The notes beneath the pieces were generated by a model, which worked only from the letters and a program-made list of their open reading frames with translations, was not told the origin of the DNA and made no database searches. DNA of 64,000 nt, from contig JAPZVO010000100.1 of NCBI GenBank assembly GCA_029962745.1, positions 30,701-94,700 of the forward strand. The letters are read 5' to 3'. Below are positions 14,501-23,372 of the stretch, one piece after another. This DNA is from Echinometra lucunter. Taxonomy: Eukaryota; Echinodermata; Echinoidea; Camarodonta; Echinometridae. Position 1 is the first letter of the stretch; every line of letters starts with the position of its first letter. Both the position numbers and the translations under genes were made by a program.

Positions 14501-14597
14501 ACATGGCTCCCAGAATATTATTTGCCCTGACAACTTCACTACAGGCTCTACTTTAGACTTTTAGTAACATTAAGTTAGGGTTCCATTTACTTACCAT
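1783..14597 (-). CDS. Unrecognised gene, 5' part (8 phase-0 exons); continues beyond the left edge
   Basis: Seen: minus-strand exons 14597-14595 (ATG only), 13797-13726, 12316-12278, 9559-9488, 8095-8060, 6974-6897, 2295-2239 and 1839-1783. All have AG/GT borders, all lengths divide by three, and all junctions are phase 0, giving 138 residues so far without a stop. The product is strikingly charged. Two 24-residue exons end in Arg/Lys runs (ELQRRRRRKKREM and RRRRKRQK), each followed by a 12-13 residue Ser/Ala/Lys exon. Then come Glu/Ser/Thr-rich exons, the last two nearly identical (VPEARTDM core). The basic runs resemble nuclear-localisation or nucleic-acid-binding tails (inference). I do not recognise the protein; the folded part presumably lies beyond position 1. 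Because all exons are symmetric, any could be skipped without a frameshift. Confidence 0.68.
2239..2295 (-). CDS. Left gene, exon 7 (duplicated exon, copy A)
   Basis: 19 codons, DVPEARTDMDARQKTGENE. Acceptor CTATTTTAG, donor GAG|GTATTT. It lies in a segment duplicated at 1730-1860, including intron flanks. Confidence 0.7.
2574..3024 (+). repeat. Dispersed repeat family A, copy 1
   Basis: Begins AGATGAATCTTCGACC, then TTATGCCTCCGCC (2607-2619), and ends with the inverse GGCGGAGGCATAA (3012-3024). The interior has two units of about 170 bp, each with TGACCTTGACCT, ATGCATACATG, AAGTTTGA.GTTGATC and TTATCGCGAGAACGA. Other copies lie at 26363-27159, 37531-37922, 44985-45200 and 51830-52263. Confidence 0.8.
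3626..3659. repeat. Short palindrome
   Basis: GAATGACCCAAGTCC followed by the exact inverse. The same motif recurs as GACCAAAGTCCA (about 3487), GACCCAAGTCCA and GACCGAAGTCCA (4636-4676) and GGACTTGGGTCATT (about 4833), marking repeated fold-back elements in this intron. Confidence 0.6.
3795..3900. repeat. GT-rich, poly-G and poly-A tracts
   Basis: Successive (TG)n, a G run of about 20 and an A run of 14. Open frames across it are simple-repeat translation. Confidence 0.85.
3982..4455. mobile_element. Fold-back element with 13-bp inverted ends
   Basis: CAGAGGCGTCGAT at 3982-3994 and its exact inverse at 4443-4455, with long C runs just inside both ends. A non-autonomous element of the poly-G/C-ended type also seen near 8934, 15238, 15550 and 60260. 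Confidence 0.55.
4460..6890. other. Intron of the left gene, no feature beyond simple repeats
   Basis: AT-rich sequence; no convincing exon seen on either strand. Frames around 5311-5699 show no family motif. Confidence 0.5.
6897..6974 (-). CDS. Left gene, exon 6
   Basis: 26 codons: EETGSEPARSTSESETLFEE, then ESMSGL. Acidic and Ser/Thr-rich. Acceptor TTTTTCTTAG, donor CTG|GTATGT. Confidence 0.68.
8060..8095 (-). CDS. Left gene, exon 5
   Basis: 12 codons (KREASAARSTAK). Acceptor CCTTAATAG, donor AAG|GTAAGC. Similar in size and composition to exon 3. Confidence 0.62.
8519..8777. repeat. (AAT)n microsatellite, about 260 bp
   Basis: Long AAT/AAC/ATG trinucleotide tract producing a poly-Ile open frame. 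It lies in an intron of the left gene. Confidence 0.95.
8934..9120 (+). repeat. Poly-G/C element, inverted partner of 15550-15715
   Basis: CATTGGCGTAAATCC, G runs, ATATATCCCCCCCACTTTTT and an AT-rich tail (ATTAATCCGTTAGTAAAATC). The reverse complement recurs at 15550-15715 with only small changes. Confidence 0.75.
9488..9559 (-). CDS. Left gene, exon 4
   Basis: 24 codons (PSVMEEARKKRLQQQM, then RRRRKRQK). Acceptor TATGGTCAG, donor AAG|GTAAAG. Paralogous in layout to exon 2. Confidence 0.7.
10690..11925 (+). repeat. Dispersed repeat family B with a nested insertion
   Basis: Family B units run 10690-11114 (TTGAGGTC.CTATAGGGCATCTACC, CATCCAAGTTTGGTT). The family end (GGGTCCCTTAGTCTCACTCC) appears only at 11880-11920. 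The 740 bp between are unrelated. Other copies at 22490-22985 and 46310-46495 are uninterrupted across this point. Confidence 0.65.
11115..11858. mobile_element. Candidate non-autonomous element inserted in family B
   Basis: Left end CATGCACGTATTATGA, right end complementary to CATGGACATATTATGA (two mismatches in 16), splitting a family B copy between GGATGGAC and GACGGACAC. No coding capacity. GAC at both junctions could be a short target duplication. Confidence 0.5.
12278..12316 (-). CDS. Left gene, exon 3
   Basis: 13 codons (KFASTSSDDPADK). Strong acceptor ATTTCTTGCAG and donor AAG|GTGAGA. Confidence 0.62.
12681..12775 (-). mobile_element. tRNA-derived SINE-like sequence
   Basis: On the minus strand: GCCATGGTCCAGTG (A-box-like), then GGTTTGATTC (B-box-like, 12722-12713), then CTTGAGCAAGGCA. 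This layout is typical of tRNA-head SINEs of marine animals. It cannot fold as a mature tRNA. Confidence 0.5.
12795..12890 (+). mobile_element. Second SINE-like sequence, opposite orientation
   Basis: TTTAAGGAGCTTGATTGG, then GGGGATTCGATCCCC (B-box-like core at 12857-12867) and CACTTATGTCCTTGATCAA, parallel to the neighbouring minus-strand copy. The two lie head to head. Confidence 0.45.
13071..13152. repeat. Small inverted repeat (CTGTTGCAT ends)
   Basis: GGACCTGTTGCATAAACTTAC faces ..AAGTTTCATGCAACAGGACACAGGTCC with tracts of TAGTAAC/TAAAGTAAC between. It is a shorter relative of the fold-back at 38309-38490. Confidence 0.6.
13726..13797 (-). CDS. Left gene, exon 2
   Basis: 24 codons, ENQVQGNSRAAELQ then an Arg/Lys run ending KKREM. 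Acceptor TTTTGCAG, donor ATG|GTAATT. Same length and layout as exon 4, suggesting exon duplication. Confidence 0.68.
13877..14047. mobile_element. Fold-back element
   Basis: TGCATTTATAGCCTATGGAA and CCATAGGCTATCAATGCA are inverted, as are GAGCCCTCATGAG and CTCATGAAGGCTC. A G-run loop lies between. Confidence 0.65.
14595..14597 (-). CDS. Left gene, exon 1: start codon at the splice donor
   Basis: The ATG is directly followed by GTAAGTAA, so the coding part of the first exon is a single codon; the rest is 5' UTR extending towards 14700 or beyond. Chosen as start because the next exon opens in phase 0 and has no upstream ATG in frame. Confidence 0.55.
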
Positions 14598-14599
14598 TC

Positions 14600-14830
14600 T
14601 CACAAGGGCCAAGGCAAAGGAGTAACGTTAGATCTGCAGTAGACTCCCGTCGAAGCTAACTACAATTAGGCGCAAAGTGTGACTGATAGACTTGGTGAAA
14701 GAGTCGCGTTTCTGGACAGCTAGCTGGTAACGATCATCAATCAAGAATTAACGGCTGCCTCAGCAGCATTTTCGCTAGAATTACTGGGCCGGCCGGCAGC
14801 CGGCTAACGCTGACGTCAGTTGCGCGATGC
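14600..14830 (-). promoter_or_regulatory. Promoter/5' UTR region of the left gene with a CRE site
   Basis: GC-rich relative to its surroundings, with GGCCGGCCGGC at about 14788 and a perfect palindromic TGACGTCA at 14811-14818, the canonical CREB/ATF-type site. Position just upstream of the ATG-only first exon supports promoter function (inference); the start site itself cannot be seen. Confidence 0.45.
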
Positions 14831-14840
14831 AGCTGCGCTG

Positions 14841-16499
14841 TTCTAAATATGGTTGGTTTGATGGTTTGGGGGGTTCAGATCTAGAGCTAGAGCCCGGAGC
14901 TAGATGCGCTTAATCACTTCTAAATTAGAATATTTGCACCTGAAAGCTAAAGCAAGCTAGCTATTCCAAAGACATTGGATTACAAGACAAATTACTCTCA
15001 CCTACTTCCGTAGTACGTTTTGGCAAGGGTAAATGTGTGTTAAAAATGGACTAGTCGAATTGCGTCTGCCATTGGAACGTGTGAAAAGATGTCTGATCTA
15101 TGCTTGATATTTCCTATCTTAAACTTTCACTATGAACATGACAGACAAAGAAAGCGGACAAAATAAACAACCCCTTATTCTACCCTTCACATTGGTTCTG
15201 GTAGTCAAAAGATCAACCCCTCATCGCTATTATCTAAAATACACCGGCGTAAATCCACTCTGAAGAGTGGGGGGGGGGGGGGGAATGATTGACTTTTTTG
15301 ACGATTTTTTTTTCTATCGATCTCACACTTAGGCCTAAGTATAAGCACACACCCTCACTGACCCCCACAGACCCCCCTACACACATTTTAATATCTATTT
15401 TGAGAGCGAGCGAAGCGAGTGAACCAAAAATAACCATTTTCTAGTTTTTAATCGCATTTTCTAACAGAAATTTTAAAATAATGACGAGCGAGCGAGCCAA
15501 AAATAACCACTTTTTTGGTTTTCAATCACATTTTCAAATAGAAATTCTAAAATATGATGGTTGTTTATGACAGATATTCAAAGATTTTACTCACGGATTA
15601 ATTGAAATATATTTTCTTTCTTAAAAAGTGGGGGATATTTGTACATCCCCCCCCCTCTCCAAAAAGTGGGGGGGCCGGATATATCCCCCCATCCCCCCTG
15701 GATTTACGCCAATGCTAAAATATGTGGAACAGGCGTAGCATGCATATCCACCTGGAACTACTGATTAAACATAATAGCAGTGAAGGGATGTTCTTTTGAC
15801 TACCAGAACCATTGTGAAGGGTAGAATGGTTTATTTTGTCCACTTTCTTTTTCGGTCATGTTCATAGTGTTTGTTCTGAAAGTCTGATTTTTGCACAAAC
15901 AGAGCTGCCATAGGCAAACACGCAAAACCAGACATTTTTAAAATGATTTTAATTCCCCTAACGTTTATTTGAATTTAAGGAAGAAGTAATTTACATAAAA
16001 TTTCAAACAGACCCCCCATAAATCCCCTGGAATATACATGCTTTTTAACGATTTTGTAATGTTTGTAATACTACACGTATGTGTGTGAAACCGTTTGTTG
16101 AATCGATACGATATGTGGCTATATATACCACGCGTACTACAATACGTACGCGTGCTTTATTTCGGTACTGAAAGTTCTTCGTAAATAATTTCTTAGCTAT
16201 ACTATACTAGCGCAGAGCTAGCTAGCTAGAGGCTATAGGTAGTGCGCGCGAGATGGATCGAGACAGCGCGCGCGCGCGAGATCAATATGTTGCTGTACTG
16301 TGATTAGTTCGAAGTTGAAGTCCATGGATGTCGTCAATACTCTCTTCTGATACCCGAAGAGGGCGTGCAGTAGGCGTGTTCCTAGAGCAAACGTGTTTTG
16401 TTTGTTTGTGTGTTTGTTTTTGTTATTGCTTCAGTTTTTTTGTTTTTTGTTTTGTTTGTTTGTTTGTTTGTCTTTTTTCTTTTTTTCTTTTTTTTTTTT

Positions 16500-16531
<32 letters not shown>

Positions 16532-16711
16532 GCTACCCCTACGGGGCTTGGAGGATATGTGCCAGAGCTGGAGCAAAGCGACTGAGCTGAGAGGTGGGAG
16601 GGGGATAACGCGCGCGCTTGCTTTCGAAAATACACAACTACTACTTTTGCGAGCGAGCGAAGGCCTTGCTATAAGATATTGAAAAATGAATTGGCGATAA
16701 TCTCACACTAG
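14841..16711. other. Intergenic region upstream of the left gene
   Basis: Apart from the fold-back element it contains (GC)n at 16268-16278 and a T(about 25)-G(about 22) homopolymer run at 16485-16530. The open frames over that run are homopolymer translation. No gene recognised. Confidence 0.6.
15128..15870. mobile_element. Composite element with about 100-bp inverted arms
   Basis: Left arm (CACTATGAACATGACAGAC ... TCGCTATTAT, to about 15234) is matched by the inverse at about 15765-15870 with short indels; CTGGTAGTCAAAAGA is perfectly conserved. The interior holds two poly-G/C units (GGCGTAAATCCACTC at 15246 and the 15550-15715 unit). No transposase. Confidence 0.65.
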
Positions 16712-16897
16712 ATGATCTGCTCTGTCAGAATTCTTAAGAAAGTTGAGAATATTATGAAAGATCCCCAACACCCCTTTCATCCATGTTTTTGTTGGATGAG
16801 ATCAGGCAAACGACTTCAGTCTGCAAAAAGCAGGACAAATCGCTTTTTGAATTCGTTTATTCCTTCTGCTATTAGAGCCTTTAACAAGACATGCTAA
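16712..16897 (+). pseudogene. LINE reverse-transcriptase C-terminal remnant
   Basis: The frame reads LKKVENIMKDPQHPFHP, then MRSGKRLQSAKSRTNRFLNS and FIPSAIRAFNK before a stop. The DP.HP...SG.R...K.RTNRF.NSFIP.AI..N pattern is the usual C-terminus of non-LTR retrotransposon ORF2 proteins (CR1/L2-like group, subfamily not assignable). Only the last 60 residues are present, so it is 5'-truncated. The 3' region follows to a (GAATT)n tail. Confidence 0.7.
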
Positions 16898-17143
16898 CTG
16901 AATTCTATAAATTCAACTGAATGTTAAAACATAACATACGTTTGAAAGAAATGCTGAATGTAATTTCTGATTGACCTGATATGATTGTAATTCTCATCAA
17001 GATGCAGTTTGACTTGAATGGAATATTTAATTGGAAGTAATAGTGCATGATATTTTGATTTATGGACCGGTTGGTCTCATTCACTCCGCTGATGACTATT
17101 ATCTACTATCATTAGCATCATCATGCAACATGCAAACTCCGCT

Positions 17144-17177
<34 letters not shown>

Positions 17178-17336
17178 CTTCTTCTTCTTGTGCTCCTTCG
17201 TACTCTTCATCATTTTATCTTCCTCTTATATTTCCTTCTGCCTATTCTTCCTCTTTTTCTGTTTGTTCCTTTTTTTAATCTTCTTTTTATTTTCTTTTTC
17301 TTCTTTTTCTTCCTCTCCTCCTCTATTCTTCTTCTT

Positions 17337-17367
<31 letters not shown>

Positions 17368-18016
17368 TTATTATTATTATTATTATTATGCTTTTTCTTC
17401 CTCTTCTTCTTCTTCTTCCTCTCCCTCTTTTCCCCCCTTTTCTTCCTCTTTTACTTTTTCTTCTTTTCTTCTTGGTCTCCTCTTCATGTATGCATGTTGC
17501 AATTTGCTGTATTCATTGTTAAGCCACTCAGTTCGCTGTCATGTAAGAATGGAAGAATCAAAATCTGCTTGCATCAACAGCATGAAACTTTTGTTAATAA
17601 TTATGCGTAGAAACATATCAATACTTCAAACTTTGTGCAATATCCATGGCTTTCAGCTATGTGCTGTAACCAGAAAGGTTGAGACTTCCCATCTTTATGT
17701 TATGACCGGCATTGTTTTTTCAGTGTAGGGAATGGGAAATGGACAATTACTGACATTACTGAATGAGTTCACCATTTTGTAGGGCTTCACAGTTACTCCA
17801 CTCTTCTTCATATCTAGTGCAATATCTCTGAATTCGTATTTACTCGTACTATATATTGGGGTTCCTTCTTTCTTTTCCCCGTTCCCTTCTCGCCTCCACC
17901 CCTCCCCTCTCTCTCTCTCTCTCTCTCTTGCTCTCTCTCCCGTTCTGTCTTTTTACCTCTCTATTTATTCTGTCTCTTTCTTTTCCCTTTTCTCCGCCTT
18001 TGTCTCTCTCCTTATT

Positions 18017-18047
<31 letters not shown>

Positions 18048-18318
18048 CTCCCTTACATTCTCTTCGGGTGTGAATCGGGGGGGGGAATACAGGGATGGGG
18101 GTACTCTATTCTCAGGTTGTACTACAATTTTTAAGGTGTTTTTTTCCCTTGATCTTTTACATCCTAAATGTGATTATTTGTAATTTTTCATTTCACTCTT
18201 TTTGATGTTTTTACTCACGTTTTTGAAAAGAACTATGTAATGTCTTTGTAAATCCAGGAATGAATTTCCATGTAAATTTGGACGAAACAAAATTGAATTG
18301 AATTGAATTGAATTGAAT
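16898..18318 (+). mobile_element. Probable LINE 3' region with simple-repeat tail
   Basis: Follows the reverse-transcriptase remnant and ends in (AATTG)n at 18291-18318, the tandem-short-repeat tail common in CR1-type elements. Contains CT, TTC and TTA tracts at 17147-17388 and CT tracts at 17909-18050. It may contain more than one insertion. Confidence 0.45.
17147..17480. repeat. Polypyrimidine and (TTC)n/(TTA)n tract
   Basis: (CT)n, then mixed pyrimidines, (TTC)n, (TTA)n and more TTC. Capable of triplex-type structure (known property of such tracts); poly-Leu/Phe open frames here are artefacts. Confidence 0.9.
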
Positions 18319-18375
18319 ACCAGCTGTTACTATTGAATGAGCGTATGTCATGTTCTAAAAGCATCCAATCATTTT

Positions 18376-18421
<46 letters not shown>

Positions 18422-18470
18422 GAATCAATCAATCAATCAATGAATCAATCAATCATTCAATAAAAAATAT
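18376..18470. repeat. (TCAA)n microsatellite
   Basis: About 20 TCAA units with a few substitutions, followed by a C run at 18491-18501. It may be the tail of another retroelement. Confidence 0.9.
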
Positions 18471-18509
18471 CAATCGATCCCCAAATCAATCCCCCCCCCC
18501 CACAGTAGG

Positions 18510-18757
18510 CCTAAAACATTTCATTTCATGTAGAAACAGAATTTCATTTTATTATGTGCTGCCCATACCTTAAACAAGAAATAGAAACCTTATTCCAAAA
18601 CATAAACAATATAGTACCAACCTTTAAGGATAAAAACGAACACGAAAAATTCATATATTTACTAAATTCTAACGATTATGATATAACAAAAATATGTGTA
18701 TCCTCCATTAGTAATATGTATAGGGAAAGATTGAGCAGGTTGGACCATAATATTTAG
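18510..18757 (+). pseudogene. Second LINE reverse-transcriptase C-terminal remnant
   Basis: In frame: FHVETEFHFIMCCPYLKQEI followed by ETLFQNINNIVPTFKD and a stop at 18757. E.HF...CP.Y...R/I..LF is the conserved C-terminal motif of LINE ORF2 proteins. 5'-truncated at the adjoining C run. Its 3' region carries the 43-bp satellite and ends in (TTGAT)n at about 19362. Confidence 0.7.
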
Positions 18758-18984
18758 ACTTTTTGATTTTTTTTTTCCGGAATAAGGGGGGAATACGGCA
18801 GGAGCCGCACGTGTTTATGTATATATATTATGTTTTGCAGATATAGAAAATACACCACGATTATATTACTTTTGTCCACTTTTACACTTTTTTTTTTTTT
18901 TTTTTTTGGGGGGGGGGGGTTGTTTTTGTTTGATGTTGGTTCCACTTATTCATTGAGTTTGCCGAATATGTATACTTTTGCCTC

Positions 18985-19290
18985 AATTATGTATATGATT
19001 ATGTATATCCTATGTTTTTTTTGCATTAATTATGTATATGATTATGTATATCCTATTTTTTTTTTGCATCAATTATGTATATGATTATGTATATCCTATG
19101 TTTTTTTTGCATCAATTATGTATATGATTATGTATATCCTTTGTTTGTTTTGCATCAATTATGTATATGATTATGTATATCCTATGTTTTTTTTTTTGCC
19201 TCAATTATGTATATGATTATGTATATCCTATGTTTTTTTTTGCATCAATTATGTATATGATTATGCATATCCTCTGTTTGTTTTGCATTT
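18985..19290 (+). repeat. 43-bp tandem repeat, about 7 copies
   Basis: AATTATGTATATGATTATGT starts at 18985, 19028, 19071, 19114, 19157, 19203 and 19247. Spacing is 43 bp with small changes in the T run. It lies within the 3' region of the second LINE fragment. Confidence 0.92.
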
Positions 19291-19390
19291 TTCATATTGA
19301 TAATCCCAAATTGTGGATTGAATGTCAATAAAATTTGATTTGATTTGATTTGATTTGATTTGTAACGAGCCGGGGGAGGGGGGAGTGGTT

Positions 19391-19622
19391 GGGGTGGGAT
19401 TAGGATTAGGGTTTAGAGTTAGGGTTAGGGTTAGGGTTAGGGGTTAGGGTTAGGGTTAGGGTTAGGGTTAGGGTTAGGGTTAGGGTTAGGGTTAGGGTTA
19501 GGGTTAGGGTTAGGGTTAGGGTTAGGGTTAGGGTTAGGGGTTAGGGGTTAGGGTTAGGGTTAGGGTTAGGGTTAGGGTTAGGGTTAGGGTTAGGGTTAGG
19601 GTTAGGGTAGGGTTAGGGATAG
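19391..19622 (+). repeat. Interstitial (TTAGGG)n array
   Basis: More than 30 TTAGGG units with a few TTAGGGG and TAGGG variants. Degenerate units continue at 19785-19880. Both blocks are followed by GGCCTAT..(TC)ACGAGTATGCT, so the repeats belong to a dispersed element and do not mark a chromosome end. A related copy lies at 58730-58930. Confidence 0.92.
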
Positions 19623-21172
19623 GGTATGGTTGGCCTATTATTACGAGTATGCTGGGGCGGAAAGTCGGAAAGCCATCGCCGAAAGATCTGTTTGGAGAAG
19701 TGCTTGTTTCTTTCTTTCTTTCTTTGCCTTTTGGGCAATATCGTGAAATATAGGCCCCGCTACAAAATTTTTAGGGGGTTACGGTCAGGGTTAGGGTTTA
19801 GGATTAGGGTTAAGTTTTAGGATTTTAGGATTAGGGTTTAGGGGTTAGGGTTAGGGTTGGTTAGGGTTAGGATTAGGGTGGGCCTATATCACGAGTATGC
19901 TTGATTGTTTAGTTCTGTTTTGTTTTGTGTTTTTTTTTTTTTTTTTTTGTACTGGATGATCGATATTATGCCAGCGAGCTAAAATTAACCGCAAAAAAAT
20001 AAAAATAAAAAAAAAATAATGAAAGAAACCTCATTCGCCATAAAAATTATTACAGGCCTATAAAGTATTTAAGTGATTGGCCTAAATGTGGTCACCTGAC
20101 TGAAATAGAAAAACAAGATAATTTTATCAAGCTTTGAAAATCGAGAGGGAGGGACAAGTCACCCCGCCCCCCCCCCCCTCCCTCCATCGCCTCCTAGGCC
20201 TAATACCGTGATCAACCGATTAATATGTATGCACTTCAGTCAGTCAGTCAGTCAGTCAATCAATGCATCTGCAGTTGAAGTACACGCGAAAATACCGAGG
20301 TTCTCTTTTTCTTTTCTGGGTAAATCAGACACATGAAAGATGCGATCGTTCCCCCCCCCCCCCCCCCCCACCCTTTTATGAAAAAAATTCTAGGATTCTC
20401 CAGAGTTGCAGTTGTTCTTAACTCATAGTTCAAACGGTTTTGCAATTCAGATTTTAAAAGACTTAGGAGATTATCAAACCATGTCATGAAAAAGGAGAAT
20501 GATGTCGTATTCTGCTATTCACCCAATTTGGTGTCAAAAGTATAGTAGCTTCGTTTTCGCTTGCGGTGACTTTTCATTCATTTTGAAAGAAAAGAATGTC
20601 TCATTCCCCGACAAAGAATGTCATGCCCCTTATACAGTCGAGAAAATTATGACGCTTTAATACTAGCGGCGTGCTTCCATGCACGAACCACTTGCAAATT
20701 GTAACGCGTGTTATTTCTCCCATAGTTCACTCTTTCATACTTCACAATCGTACATCAGAAAACTCTGTGGAAAACAAAACAAAACAGAACAAACAAACAA
20801 ACAATTTTAATGGAAAGAGATGGTGGGTGCATTTTGTGCCCCAATTCTTAGCTCACGACAGCATGGGAAAACTTATTTGATACATTTTATTGAGTTCACA
20901 AGGATACAAGTAGGATCTTAAGAAATATAATAGAGGTAACATGATACTTTGTGAAAATCATGTGGAGGGTTGTCCTTCTAAACCTACCATTTTGAAGCTA
21001 CATCGCCAATTGGAGGATCGCCATAGAAAGTAACTCGAGACTTTCAAAACTGTCATAACTTTCTCATTTCTCATCTCTTATCCTCTCTTTTCATTAAAAT
21101 GAATTTCTCCCCAGGGTTTCATTCTCCTTCAAGAAACAGCAAACAAAAAATACTACACACATCGTAAGACCA

Positions 21173-21680
21173 TAAAGACAAAGACGTATTTGATGTCCGG
21201 TCTAACATCTGACCAAAGTCCGATGTCCAACTTAACATCTCAGTTAGTACACAGAGAAGACAAAAACATCTTTGATGTCCGGTCTAACATCTGACCAAAG
21301 TCTGATGTCCAACTTAACATCTCAGTTAGTACACAGAGAAGACAAAAACATCTTTGATGTCCAGTCTAACATCTGACCAAAGTCCGCTGTCCAACTTAAC
21401 ATCTCAGTTAGTACACAGAGAAGACAAAAACATCTTTGATGTCCGGTCTAACATCTGACCAAAGTCCGATGTCCAACTTAACATCTCAGTTAGTACACAG
21501 AGAAGACAAAAACATCTTTGATGTCCAGTCTAACATCTGACCAAAGTCTGATGTCCAACTTAACATCTCAGTTACTTCACAGAGAAGACAAAAACATCTT
21601 TGATGCCCGGTCTAACATCTGACCAAAGTCTGATGTCCAACTTAACATCTCAGTTAGTACACTGTCAGAGAAGACAAAGA
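21173..21680 (+). repeat. 82-bp satellite, six copies
   Basis: TGATGTCC.GTCTAACATCTGA begins at 21191, 21273, 21355, 21437, 21519 and 21601, exactly 82 bp apart, with only a few substitutions. No open frame persists. Very low divergence indicates recent expansion. Confidence 0.95.
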
Positions 21681-22489
21681 CACAAATCCCTCATAAAACA
21701 CAACAATAACTCTCATGATCTTTCATTCTTGTACAATTCACCTTTAAATTAAAATATCCATTACCAAGCCATGCCACTTATAGAAAACAATGAAGAAGAT
21801 CATTTTCAATCATGTAAAGTAACCAACAATTTTTTAATTCATCGCCTAAACTGCAGCTGTATTAACTTCCATTTTCTTGTTGATATTAACAGAGTGTCAT
21901 CAAATGTATAACATTTTGCTTATTCTCAACTTTAACCAAAATAAGGAAAAACAGAAATCAAGACACACAATCGACAAATGAAACTTCAACACAATTTGGG
22001 GGCGGGGGGGGGGGGGGGGGAAACAAAACATTAATTCTGTATAAAAACACACAAGTGGATTTCATTCTTATCATTTCAAATGCTCATTTTCATAACCTAC
22101 ATGAATGAGAGGTTATAAATCGTGTTCAGTCTTCCAAAAGCTAGCAAAAGATAACATATCATCAATACATCTTCATTTTGGATATTACTGAATAATAAAA
22201 ACATTACAAAATTCCCTAAAAACTCATGATACAATAATCCTGCTCAAGATAAATCTAGCAATTTCATAAGCGTATTGCACCGCCAATACAAAATCACAAT
22301 TCATATTACATAATAAGCCATTGTAAAGTTCGCTCATTCCTAAATGTGATAGACAGTGCTACTGATCAGGTTTCATGTTGTCTTGTTCCAAATAACCGTT
22401 TTGGGTGTACATTGCTACTTTACAACATATAAATCTATGAAATTCATACACAATCCATCAGCCCAAATATGTATCATCACTTCCCTGCG

Positions 22490-22985
22490 CAATCTTTCCG
22501 TAATTTGATGGCATGTGACCAACAAACATGACCTTTGACTAAAGCTTACATTGAGGTACCTGTGAGGCTCCACCATCCAGCTTAGGTTAAAAAAGGGCTT
22601 ATGGTTTGAAAGTGACCAACCCCAGTAGAATCTTGCAGGTAAATGTTAACATTTGACTTCCACACATGACCTTTGAGCCCCCCTTCCCCCCCCCCAAAGA
22701 AAAATAAATTAAGGTCCCTAGAGATCATGTACCATCCAGAAATTGGTTAAAAATGGGCCAGTGGTTCAAAAGCTACTAAACCCAGAAGAAAATGTTAGCA
22801 TTTGACCTTTGACCCCTAAATTATATTGAGGTCCCTATAGAGGATCTACAATTGAAGTTCTGGTTCCAAACGGGCAAATGGTCGTATGGTTATTCAAGTT
22901 GTATCAGTGTTATAGATGGACAGATGCCACACAGACGCCACTAAAGATCCATTAGTCTCGCTCCACCTGATCGATGGCTCAACAA
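22490..22985 (+). repeat. Dispersed repeat family B, copy 2
   Basis: Three units with TTGAGGT.CCTGTGAGG, CATCCAG.TTAGGTT and AAATGGGC, then TTATAGATGGACAGATGCC and the end TTAGTCTCGCTCCACCTGAT. Contains TGACCTTTGACC motifs as in family A. Confidence 0.7.
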
Positions 22986-23338
22986 CAAGGTCTGCAAAAC
23001 AATACCTCTGAGCAAGAATTTTCATTTATGTTCACACAATTCCTAATGTGAATAAATCATTAATAATTTCAACACTTATCTACTTGCAGCTATCAAGAAA
23101 TAAACATGCTGTTCACCAACAACTTATGACCCATCACATATATGGACCTGTGCCAAATTCCATGACAATTTTTGAAATATGTGGAAGCTGTCTGACCAGC
23201 ACAGTTGTTTACTATTTTTCTTTCTATTTGTATGAAAAATAGATGTCTCTTCATATTATCCACACTCTGTACACCACAACAAAAACATCCAAATTGTCGG
23301 TTTGTTTCTATACTGCCAGTTCTGTAGTCGAGTCATAA

Positions 23339-23372
23339 GTAAGTCCGAGTCCGAGTCCGAGTCCGAGTTCTG
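23339..23372. repeat. (GAGTCC)n
   Basis: Short hexamer array, repeated at 25850-25925 in a family that also contains CTGAGGACTCGGC. Probably one dispersed element. Confidence 0.75.

Noticed and set aside
17031..17610. Long open frames rich in Leu/Phe/Ser
   Set aside because: They translate CT, TTC and TTA simple repeats; no conserved motif.
19391..19622. TTAGGG array as a true telomere or chromosome end
   Set aside because: Sequence with genes and repeats continues on both sides, variants are frequent, and the flanks recur at other TTAGGG-containing sites in the window.
21173..21680. 82-bp array as a CRISPR
   Set aside because: The whole 82-bp monomer is conserved with no unique spacers, and the context is eukaryotic.
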